From Symsagittifera roscoffensis (Eukaryota > Xenacoelomorpha > Acoela > Convolutidae), in assembly GCF_963678635.1 (NCBI RefSeq), contig NC_087062.1:24386177-24450176 (forward strand): 64,000 nucleotides of DNA, in the 5' to 3' direction. A program made the translations under genes and the position numbers. Under the pieces are notes generated by a model that saw only the letters and a program-made list of their open reading frames with translations, was not told the DNA's origin and did not search any database. How positions within the stretch are numbered: the stretch's first letter is position 1; each line of letters begins with the position of its first letter. Shown here one piece after another: positions 10,687 to 20,700 of this stretch.

Positions 10687-13600
10687 CTGTAAACGTTATG
10701 CAAAAAAGCATTATTTTAGGCAGCTCGAAAACATTAATTAAATGAGATAATTGAATCCTAACTGAGAAGACATAATAAAAATTTACGGCTAATGCAATGG
10801 CGCATTTGAAACAAACCCTTAAATATTTGTAAATTAGCCTCTTGGGTCGGCAGGGGGTCCGATCCCTGAAGGGAAGGTGCCTGCTTCACCCGCCCCCCTA
10901 AATCTGCTACTGACTCAAAAAGCAATGGGAACGAACAGCGCTCCGCCCTTATAAAAGTTTTTTATTTTAAAAAATGAATTAATTTACAACTTTATAAATA
11001 TCACTCTATCAGTAAAAGCTCGCTCTGAGAAATATTCCTGAGCAAGTATGTCGACAGCTAATCATGCATTTGGGCAGATAGCATATTCAAAACCTTAATT
11101 GGGGAAAATGAGTACTGTATGTAGCGGAGGTCTATACTTCTTGACATTTGCTGACAACGTGATCAACCCATTTGTGATGAAACTGACCGAGTTCTGTGAA
11201 AAATGAACAACCTCAAAACTTTAGATTTGTGGCTAGCAAAGACTCTTACGCTCTACATAAATCGCGTTAAAAATAAGAGCAGTGATAGAAGCGGAAAAAA
11301 TTTTCAGTACTCGCTAATACCGCTTTTGAAGATACCAATTAGGAGACCATTCGAATATGTATTTGAGCTATTTGCATTTATTTGAAGATGGAAATTAATG
11401 TTCGTAGTTCTTATATCTGGGAAAACGATTGTTTTCCTTGAATCATTGATGAAAAAAATTAAATTTTCAATGACGCATAATCTTTCGAAAATAAATTATA
11501 TACAAAAGCAGCTCAATTTGTATATACTCATCTCAATGTATCAATAAACGAGAAATCTGAAAATACAACCCACATCTCGCCCTAAGTAGAAGCTTTTTGT
11601 GAAAAAATTTTTAACCCAAATTTTTGAATGAAATACTTGTATTAAAATAATTGACTCATGAAGAAGTTAGGTCATTTCAACCCAATATTCACAACAGATC
11701 TTCAGAAAATTTGGCATAGAGGAGCAAAAAAGTTTAAAATGTAGTGCAATAAAACTCCATTTTTTGGACTTTTTATTGTAGCTCTTACAATAAGCCTCAA
11801 CTTCCAAACATCATAACAATAAAAAACCGGCGACTGCACAAGTAGCAAATTATGTTTCGACCACGTTGTTTTCAGAAAAAAAACTTCACTCAAGAATTTT
11901 GAATTTAAATTTTTTTTTTGAAAAAAAAATGATTGATTGTTGAATTTTGGTTAAGTAGTTATAAATCAACTTTTTAGAGGATCATTAAAAAAATATAAAG
12001 ATTGCACTGATTTTATTTAATTCAATACTATTTGCAAATTAGTGACTATTTATTTTGGAGAAAGCCGGAATGGTGGCAAAATAAGCGAAACTTCGTCGGA
12101 GGGACGTAAAAATACAATTGACGAAATACGAGTTTTGAGTATCTAATCATGCATTTCTGAGCAAAAAAATTAAACAAGAAACCCCGGGTTGACCAACATA
12201 CATCGAAAACGCTAGCCATACGATTGCATATAGGGAGTTTATCAAAAAAACTAGATATTCATTTATCATTTTAAAAAATTGCGTAAATAATAATTTTTCG
12301 AAAAATTGCAAAAACTTACCAGAAATATTTGATAACATTTTTTGTTAACAAATTTAGTTCTGTACAAAAAAACACAGATTCTAATAAAATGTTCAAGTAA
12401 AATTATAATTGTAAGTATATATTTATCCAAATTTCCTTTCATGTACTTAGCGGCTAGTTAAGACATTATACCCAATGTTCTTATGACGAAAAAAAAACTA
12501 GCTGAAACTCTTTGAGCATGAATATAGAAAATCGATAAAATTTTTCATACAATTTTTTCAGAAATAAAGTTTACTCCTTGACATAACTTCATAATGCAGT
12601 AATTTTATGAGATCCTAAATGTGAATTTGTGTAATGGGTATATATTATCCAGGGTTACTGTGGTTGAAAACAAACACAAACATTTATTATAACGAAAAAA
12701 AACTTTGAGAGATTTGAAAGTTTGTGGAAGTATGATAATCATAAAATTCCTATGTAGGCTACTAATTTCGGACAACTGATAATTGAGAAACAATTCAACT
12801 AATCAAGCTGAGTTTTAGCTATGAATCAATTTTTTTCGATTGTAATAAGCATCGAACCCTATTTTGTTATTTTGTTGAAAATTGATAAAAATTGATAAAA
12901 ACTAAAAATTTTTAGGACAGTATGCGGGAAAGTTTGATTCAAAAAAGCGAAATTGGAACGGCAAAATTAAAGGCTAGTTTGATGTCATTTATTATTGTTT
13001 TGGTGTAGAAGTTTTCAGGCACCTTGTGAGCTCTCATCTATCCCTTCTTGGTTACTTGATAATTTAATCTTATTGTTAATTTGATTTGTAATCTCACCTA
13101 ATCAGTACTGAAATAAATTGTATATTTTTCTCCTTCTTCTTTAAAACTCCTTTAGTCTCTTTTAAATTGAAAACACAACGTATTAAAACAAGGATAGCCA
13201 GTTAAGGTGCAAGTAGCAGAATGTTCCGACCAGAGTCTTATAAAAAAACACATTTTTAATAATTAGTGTCGTGTTTTCTGCGCGGTGTCTTATAATAGCT
13301 ATCTGGAAATATAAAAATTAGACATTCAAACTTCATAGTAAAAAAGGCCAATTGGAAAACAGTGTTTTTGCTGAAAGTTGACTATAAAAACGAAAAACAA
13401 AAAATCGTAGAAAAAAACAACAAATTTTCAAAGAAATTTTCACTTTTTTTGCAGAGTATTTGAGTTTTGAAGTTTTTGGTTCCCAAATTGGCGCTAAAAA
13501 ACAAAAACTTGCGTTAATTGGGTATGAATAAGTCTTTACGGCCTAATTCAACTAAATAAGCTTTTGTAAGCCTGCTTAACCTCACCTTATTAGCTTAAAA

Positions 13601-14325
13601 TTGAACCAAAAATCAAAAATTTCAAACTGGTTTTTCAGCGTTGTTCAAATCACAATTGACAGGTATTTAATATGATATATCACTCGACCCATTCCGATGA
13701 TTATTTGTGGTGCCTGATTTTTGTTTGAAAATGAAAAAACACACCCGTATACAAAGTTCCTTCATATTTTTCAAATGGTTGGAACAAATATGCATAAAAT
13801 GCAATTAGCATATATGTCTTCTATTTTTCTTTGAAACAAATTGGCTATTTACAGGCTTCAATGCAGCATTTTTGCTTCTCGGTTTGACATCTCGGTTTGA
13901 CAACTCGTTAAAATGTATCAATTACATGTGTGATTAAAATTACAATGACATCATGTTGTGATGTTCAAAATTGCTTCAATTTGGTTTTTCATTGCAACCA
14001 GGTTGCCTTTTTTGCGCTGAAAGCAAAATATAGGTGTAGCTGATTGGGATCCTGTGGAGTTATTCAGCATGGAAGGTACATCTCATATTAAATGAAGAAG
14101 ATTTTACACAAAGGCAGTTTTTCTAAACTTGCGATTGCAAAAATGAAATGCTTTTTTCTAAAAAAGACAAAATTAATTTAATTAAGTTCAAATTCGTTGC
14201 TTGATAATTAATTACTGAAAAATTTTCAATCCAATTTTCATAAAAAAAAGAGTACCTTTCAAGTCGATACGTTGATTAAAAAAGAACCACTTGATGATTG
14301 TCTGCAAAAAAATAACAAAACTCAC
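10687..14325. other. PKG intron, repeat remnants only
   Basis: A 3.6-kb intron between the autoinhibitory and CNB-A exons. It carries a reverse fragment of the CTGCCGAYCCAAGAG repeat family (about 10836-10916), the reversed alternative tail CAAGGATAGCCAGTTAA (about 13190-13225) and a segment at 13850-14190 duplicated from 7665-8105. No exon was identified. Open phase-correct joining of the flanking exons argues that none is needed. Confidence 0.55.
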
Positions 14326-14569
14326 TCGTTACTCTTGGGATATTTTTTGATCTGGATATTGACATGGTTTCCGGGTTTGGCCGCACTCTCCGCTGACACG
14401 CCCTGTTTCTTTGTGTTAACAGCGGTCCCCAGAGCGCCAATAGACCCGCGCCCCGACCCATTCTGCTCGGCTGAATTGTGATTGGCTGAGACGCGGAGGG
14501 GCGAGGCGAGACTGTGATTGGTTCCCAGTTGCATCTGTTGCAGCACCGAACGCATCTTGTCCATCTCCT
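14326..14569 (-). CDS. PRKG1: PKG exon: zipper end, flexible linker and autoinhibitory segment
   Basis: This 244-nt exon begins after TTTTTTTGCAG and ends before GTGAGT, with phases 2 nt in and 2 nt out. It encodes EMDKMRSVLQQMQ, then a Ser/Gly/Asn-rich linker of about 40 residues, then KKQGVSAES and VNIQIKKYPKSN. KKQGVSAES matches the autoinhibitory (pseudosubstrate) motif of type I / foraging PKGs, which occupies the catalytic cleft until cGMP binds. The linker between zipper and motif is longer than in vertebrate PKG I. The exon is unusually GC-rich for the surroundings. It lies 618 bp from the zipper exon, and that intron contains a tRNA-like SINE segment. Confidence 0.92.
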
Positions 14570-15100
14570 CTGCAAAAAAACTCATGAAAACTCTCATTTT
14601 TAACAAAAACAACCACAATTGTTAAAATTAATACAACCAAAAATAATTCATAATAGCTCTATTTCATTAACTTTTCAGCATTTAACGACGAGCCATTCGG
14701 TGTGCTCGTCCATTTATGGGTCAGCATCATCTGTGTTTAAGCAGCCAGCAAAGCAAAGAGCAATTATTAGGCTTGATGGCCTCAATCCACTGAACCTATG
14801 GACTTTGATGTCTATTGTTTTACGTTAAAAGGGTTTTTGACCTGGCCCTAGTTCCGACTTGGGCCTTTTTTCCTTTGGGGAGATCGATATCGTCATTTTT
14901 TTAATGTTGCAACCGCTCGTTCATGGGCTTAGTGATAAAACGATATTTCTACAAGAGGAAGGACCAAGGTACGAGCTGTTCAGTTCTTCTCGGAGAACTG
15001 CTGTTGTGCCCCTGGTTAAGATATACATGCAGTTTTTTTAACTATTTTTCTGGGTGGGTAATGTTGCCTCAATCTCTAGCAACGAGCACATATCATGATG

Positions 15101-15163
15101 GGCCTCGAACATCCGACCTTTCGGTTGAGAGGCTGAGACGTGACCACTTCACCGCCGCTCCCC
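15101..15163 (-). repeat. tRNA-like SINE head
   Basis: Read on the minus strand, GGCGGTGAAGTGGTCA resembles a tRNA box A region and GATGTTCGAGGCC a box B, about 40 nt apart, with TCTCAACCGA between them. The sequence continues on the same strand towards about 14700 with moderately GC-rich unique-looking sequence that may be the SINE body. A related head is at 17718-17783. The 3' CCA end and a good acceptor stem are absent, so this is a tRNA-derived repeat, not a functional tRNA. It fills much of the intron between the first two visible PKG exons. Confidence 0.5.
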
Positions 15164-15187
15164 TAATGTTAACGTAACAATGTTTAC

Positions 15188-15320
15188 CCTGAAGATGAGC
15201 GATCTGTTCATCTTTCTCTTTGAGCTGTCTCCTCAGTGCCTGGTTTTCCTTCTCCAGATTCTTCATGGCCTGGTGCTTGTCCAAGTTCTCCTTCCTCAAG
15301 AACGGGATCAGGTTGCGAAT
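15188..15320 (-). CDS. PRKG1: PKG exon: leucine-zipper dimerisation coiled coil
   Basis: The acceptor is TTTGTAG before ATT and the donor is GTAAAC after CTTCAGG. The exon is 133 nt, starting in phase 0 and leaving one base. It encodes 44 residues beginning IRNLIPFLRKENLD and ending KEKDEQIAHLQ, strongly charged with Leu/Ile at heptad spacing. This matches the N-terminal zipper that dimerises PKG and sets binding of isoform-specific anchors. The split codon G|AG restores Glu with the next exon, giving AHLQEEMDKMRSVL, much like the end of the zipper in known PKGs. No Met fits an initiator here, so at least one more coding exon lies upstream (higher coordinates). Confidence 0.9.
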
Positions 15321-15769
15321 CTACAAACAAATTCAACCTTTCAATTAGTTTCTTCAAGGTTGCCAACATATATTACTAATCAGGAGCGCCCCCTCCTCGC
15401 GCAGTGTTCCGAACCTCTCGCCTCCAAAACGACTGCTAAATGTTTACTTAAGACTGAGCTCGAAACTAGACAGACATTTTACTTGCAACCGTTTTGTAAA
15501 GTTTTCGTCGTTCAATTTTTTGGCTGTTGAACTTTCAAAAAAAATCAAAATCAGTTTTTTTTAAGTCAAAGCCTTCTTCATATGCATTAAAAGGCAGTCG
15601 GAACATTCAGCGTTTACAGCCTTCTGGTTTTTATCCAATTTATCAATCGGTGTTCGCATTGTTGTTTAAAAACCATGTTTTCTCTCCCTTCAAAAACTCT
15701 CCCCTCAAAAAGGGAGATATGTTTGAATTGATCCAATGCGGAATAAATCAAGCAGCATATTGGTAAAGC

Positions 15770-16090
15770 CTTATTGTTTCGACTTTCTGGTGTGGTTTTC
15801 TTATTCAGTCAATTTTCGGCAATCAAAATAACTTTTTTAAGCAAAAAAAAAACTTTTTATCCATTGAAGATATCGACTCCCTGAAATCAAATTTAAAAAG
15901 ATGTTTGACCTTTGATCAATTTTCGCAAAGTTCTGGGTGTTTTAAAATTTCCAATTTGGCCATGCTCTGGACTAATCTATGCGCATCTTGAAAATTTTTT
16001 CATTATGCCGATTTATCACGCACAACAAAATCGCTTCAAATTGAATCAAGGCTAGCTACTTGGCCGTATTAATTTTGTGAGACTCAAATT
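15770..16090 (+). repeat. HINE-like repeat, diverged subfamily 2 copy
   Basis: Begins TTGTTTCGACTTTC and carries the family order TCAGTCAATTTTCGG, TTGATCAATTTTCGC, CCAATTTGGCC, then TTGAATCAAGGCTAGCTA and TTGGCCGTATTAA. The last two blocks mark a subfamily also seen near 18950, 20630 and 22500. A 3' tail fragment (GGCAGTCGGAACATTC) lies just upstream at 15593-15610. Confidence 0.6.
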
Positions 16091-16486
16091 TTCTCACATG
16101 ATATTTAATGATGGCCAAAATTTATAGTTTTTCCAAATTTTTTTTCCTGTAGATTTGATATGGATTAAATGGCAGTCGGAACGGAACATTCAACGCTTTG
16201 CTCAATTATTCGAGAATTCTTGTCTGGCTTTGAATTTTGTTTTTGCTGTTTTCTAACTAATTCAATTGCCGTTCTGGAACGAAAAAATAATAGGGAAAAA
16301 AACGTTTTGAAAAAAAAAAATTTTTTTTTTGCAGCAACCAAATATGTTTGCTTGTTTCTAGAAACGATTTTTTTAATTTCTATTTTGTACAAAGGTATCT
16401 ATTATAAAAAGTCACAAACAACGTTAAGAAACCTAAACTTCTCTAAAAAACTCAGCTAGCCTAAACATTTATAACAACTAAGTTCA

Positions 16487-16583
16487 TTTCCAAGTATATG
16501 CAAACAAATACACTTGAGAAAACCCCAAAAGGAAAACGTTTTTTATATTCTCCCAAGTGTATTTGTTTGCCTATACTTGGAAA
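16487..16583. repeat. Near-perfect 34-bp hairpin
   Basis: The left arm 16487-16520 and right arm 16548-16583 are reverse complements apart from one mismatch and a 2-nt bulge. They share TTTCCAAGTATA and GCAAACAAATACACTTG, with a 27-nt loop. Size and shape would suit a microRNA precursor or a small MITE. Nothing in the sequence decides between them. Confidence 0.75.
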
Positions 16584-17422
16584 CCAAAATTATTTTTTTT
16601 GTTTTTGCTCGCTGAAAATCTTTTGAGAAGTTAACTTTTTTATAATATGATTTTTTTGCGTTCTTTGAACAGACTGAAAAATACTAGTTAGATTGAAGTT
16701 TGATGATTTCCTCGTTGGTATGACTGACTTTCGCAAATTTTTTGAATTTAATTAAATAGTGTCGTAGCGTATCCAACGAACTAATTAGACAAGAAATCAT
16801 TCTATTATTACTTGGCGCAAACTGATAGCTCAAAAATTGTATAGGTAGACCTTAAGTTTATATTTTTTCTTGAAGTTTTGTGCACGCAAAAAAATTTTAT
16901 GAACATGCAGTATCAGGCAACATTTTTTATGAAACAGACAGCCAGAATATTCCATTTTTGCCCTAATACGAGCAGTTTTCATTTAGATTATAGTGGTTGT
17001 CCAAGTGTTTATCTCTTGACGTTGCCAGTATATACCAGTATAATGATTGTTGGTTAACTAGAGAGCTGGAATAGACCTAAGTTATCAAAACAAAGTGATT
17101 TTTTCTATTTCTCAAAATATTGAATAACTCATCATAGATGAAAAACAACGACAACATAGAGAAAAGCATTTTCCTTTCTCACAATTTTTTAAAATGACAA
17201 TTGTGTTTGTGCATCCTTTTTCTTACAATAAGTTGTGCATCAATTTTTTTGCGAGGCTTCTAGATCCACCCACTCCCTGATGACACCATTTGTTGACAGG
17301 ATAAAAAATTAATTTATACTACTAACCTATTTTTCAAGCACACTGAAGAAACAAACGTTTTCCTTAGACACTAGTAGTTAGTTAACTAATTAAGGAAAAA
17401 AGAATCGACAAAAATGAGACAT

Positions 17423-17460
17423 CTTATTTTGAAATCAAATTCTTTCGTTTTCAAAATAAG
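17423..17460. repeat. 12-bp inverted repeat
   Basis: CTTATTTTGAAA at 17423-17434 is matched by TTTCAAAATAAG at 17449-17460, with a 14-nt loop. It is an AT-rich hairpin with no further support for a function. Confidence 0.5.
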
Positions 17461-17717
17461 GTGCGATGAAATGGAAATAACAGAAAAACAAGCATTTCAA
17501 AAATTTGAAAGTTAGATCGTTAAAAAACTTTTTATGCAAAACTCATTTACTAGAGCAAGTTTTTTTCATTACGGCTATACGTCTTAACCTATGGTTAATT
17601 CATTTTCATGTAAAACAAGTAGTTTCAACTTCTGTTTTTTTCCAATTGTTTGAACTTTTGAAAACTGCTGTAGGCGTTCCCACCTTGAGAAGGCAAATGA
17701 CACTCAACCGAGACCGA

Positions 17718-17783
17718 GTGGGACTCGAACGCACTGCCCTCAGTTGAGAGACGCTTGCCTTCCCCCACGCGTCCACGGCAGCT
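17718..17783 (-). repeat. tRNA-like SINE head, second copy
   Basis: The minus strand reads GAGCTGCCGTGGACGCGTGG, then CGTCTCTCAACTGAGGG and GCGTTCGAGTCCC. It shares the order (C/G)GTG...GTCTC...CTCTCAACYGA...TTCGAGNCC with 15101-15163. A GC-rich stretch to about 17680 follows box B. It is probably a second copy of the same tRNA-derived SINE family. Confidence 0.5.
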
Positions 17784-20700
17784 CAAACCAAACACAACTC
17801 AAACAATTCAACAAAAGGCAGCTCAAAGGGCTCACCAATAGTTTCATATATTGTTTATCCTAAACTTAGGCGGAAAAAATCTGGACTATTTTTACAGCAA
17901 TTATATACCTTGGTTTCTCCGATTTTCAAGGAAATTGATGGAATATCTAAGCTTAGGTGTTTTTTTTCTAAAGATTACTTTCGACGTTTCAACCAGGCAT
18001 TTGGGACGGTTTTTTAATACGATTTGAAAATATCCAAATCTTGAGCTCAAATTGAAAAAAAAACACCTGTAATTTTTTTGCGATGTGATGCTGTTTGAAG
18101 ATAGACTTTTAACTCGCAAGTATTTCGTTTTATAACGCGTAAATGGCAAAATATTCCGGCTCAGAAAGAGCACCAAACTGAAGCAGATTGATTCTTTCTA
18201 TTTCACATTACTATATAAAAAGTTTAACACATTTTTTTCCCTATATAGCGTGCAACTGATGGTTTTAAACAAATCTCGAAAAATGCTAGAGATGAAATGT
18301 TCCATAAAAGATAAATGGCATTCGGAAATATTAGGGTTTCGACTTGACATGAAGTTCATGCTAGCTTTTGCAGAAAAACCTGGAAATAAAATTACAATTA
18401 AAAATTTTCATTGAAAGGTTTTTAAAAAGTATCAACCGTACAACCCCTTTCCCCGAAATAACTTACCAAAAAATATCCCCCTAGAATGTTTCCCATTAAT
18501 TGCGAAAAAAATGCCTTTAGACAGGCAATCAGATTGTTTTTGTTGGACAAAATTTTTGATTGAGATTAACTACTTTATACTGCTGATTGCGCAAGTACTT
18601 ATTCATAATCAAACTTGGATTAATTTTTTGTTGTGACTTCCAACTAAATGCAAAGTGTTTTTGCTTAGGATGGTTTTTTTGTTCAATCAAGTTTTTGCAA
18701 TCGAAATAATACTGAAGTTTTAACCTAAAATGTTTTTTACTCTTTTTTGAATGTAATTTAAATGCTCTCTCTGAGTTCAAATGAAAAAGATTAATTTACC
18801 CTTAATGGGGAGTTCGAAAATTGTGGGAGTTCAAAAATTGGCAATTTGGCCGTACTCTGCGTTAATTTATGTTAACTGTGAAGTTTTCATTTTTGATGCG
18901 GACAACGTAACGTGGTTTAATTATGCGTGGAAAAAAATCGCTCATTACAAAATTGATCCTAATTGAATTGAGGCAGGCTAACTGGCCGTATTAACTTCGT
19001 ACAACTCATTGTTTTACCCTGACATACGAGCCGTCTTGTTCTAATTTAGATCCATTTCTTTTGCCATCAAAACAAGTTTTAAGAAATCCGTGTTTTATTC
19101 CCTCTAAATTGAAATCGATTGGGGAAGAGGGCTTGGAATGCTGATCCAAAAAAAATCGTGAAAGCTTTTGTAGCGTAATTTGTGGATCGATGTCGATCAG
19201 AGCATTTAACAAAAATGTAGATCAATGCCGTTTTTTAAACAAACGGCGATTTAAAATAGAGCTGCGGAAAGGCTTTTTCTTCTGATATAATTAGCTGAAA
19301 TAATATTTTGTGCAATGTAGATCCAATTAAAATTGAAAATAAAGGAAAAAGTGTTACAAATTTTTCTTTTATTCTTTCGCCATTTTCTGTTCTGTCAATG
19401 GAAATTCAATCTTTTGCCTGAGAGAATCAGTTGCAATAACTACAAGCTTTGAAATTGTTTTCATCATTTAAACTTATAAATAAGTATTTATATGAAACTA
19501 AGTTCTTAGTTTCTAGTACTGTTTTTTAAAGCGCTTTCCATTAAAAAAATTAAAAGTTAAACCTTGTAAACATCCGCTATTTTTTGCCTTTAAAGTCCCC
19601 AAACAAACAAATAACCCTCATATCAAAAGTTTTGCAATTTCACCACCATTAACTTTCTTTTTTGTACTATTTACTGCAACATTTTCGGCTGAGTGGCGCA
19701 AATTTTTAATGACTTTGAGAGAAGAAGCCCGCGCCAAAAAACACTAAAGTTTTCATCAAAAATTTTCAAAAAAGTTGGATCCTTCTCAGAAGCAGATTTG
19801 AGGGGGGACCGGGATTGAATTTGTGGGCAGGGAAGGAATAGGGGGATTTTTTTTCCGCTTTTTATTTCAAGAAGTACGAAGGCGGCCTTCTTACTTTTTG
19901 AGTAAAGCTCAGAAAGTCAATTTGCGAATTTAAGAAACAGTTAAGCAAATCTAACCCTCGTAAAAATTGTTGCTAAATCTTTGCTACAACTTCGCAGAAA
20001 TGGTGGCAAGCCAGTGTGCATGAGTCTAGCATCAATGACTTCAGTTACTAAAAATAATTTTCTAATCGTACTTAAATGTGATCCAACGCTTTAACTTTGA
20101 TGTTATAGTCTGCTAACACTGATTGAATCAAGCCTAATTCAGCTAATGAGTAGCGTGTATTTTCAAAAGCAATAAAAACCAATAACAAAGCTTTTTTTGA
20201 TAAATATTTTTCCAATGTTTCAGCGTTTTATGTTCAATTACATTCAACTATATCAACGATTTGTGATTCGTACACCAAAATTCTCCAAGCTCTCTTCTCA
20301 AAACTTGAGATTAGACTATTTACATTATTTATTTTCTGACTTTCAAAGAAAGTGCGGAATGTGTATGCTTGGCGTGGTTTTTTTTATTCAACCAATATTC
20401 GACTTGTTAACTAAGCGTTTTTGACAGATTTTTTCTTCCATCTGAGGAATATTGTTATCCTATGCTCAAAATAAAAACGTGATTTGACCTGTGATCATTT
20501 TTTGTAAAGTTACGGGCGTTTGAAAATTGCTAGTTTGGCGAATGTGGGATAAATAAAGCGCGATATATTGTGTAGTTATAACACGCATAAAAAGCAAATA
20601 TATGCGTTCCAAAATGAATTGAGGCCAGCGATACGAGACGCTAAACACACCTTTAGTTTTTTATATAGCGTGTGGAGGGATAAAATGAAGTAGAAAAAAA

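Larger units (their letters stand above)
1572..15320 (-). other. PRKG1: cGMP-dependent protein kinase gene, partial (9 exons)
   Basis: Gene-level entry. Nine minus-strand exons (15188-15320, 14326-14569, 10520-10686, 9928-10041, 9417-9522, 8874-8937, 3825-3997, 2097-2162, 1572-1755) have AG acceptors and GT donors. Their phases fit at every junction and total 1251 nt, or 417 codons with no stop. In order the product shows a leucine-zipper coiled coil (about residues 1-58 of the visible part), an autoinhibitory segment (98-106), CNB-A (about 127-254), CNB-B (about 255-355) and the start of the Ser/Thr kinase domain (about 395-417). This is the layout of homodimeric cytosolic PKG, which phosphorylates Ser/Thr targets when cGMP releases the autoinhibitory segment. 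Both phosphate-binding cassettes keep the Arg-Thr pair typical of cGMP-selective sites. The kinase body lies left of position 1 and the initiator exon was not located. The type I / foraging assignment rests on the autoinhibitory motif, so the symbol names a class, not proven orthology. Confidence 0.93.

Noticed and set aside
10521-10745. Plus-strand open frame of 74 codons
   Set aside because: It is antisense to the PKG CNB-A exon. The minus strand explains the coding signal.
14272-14481. Plus-strand and alternative minus-strand frames over the PKG linker exon
   Set aside because: Only one minus-strand frame joins in phase with both neighbours and gives the autoinhibitory motif.
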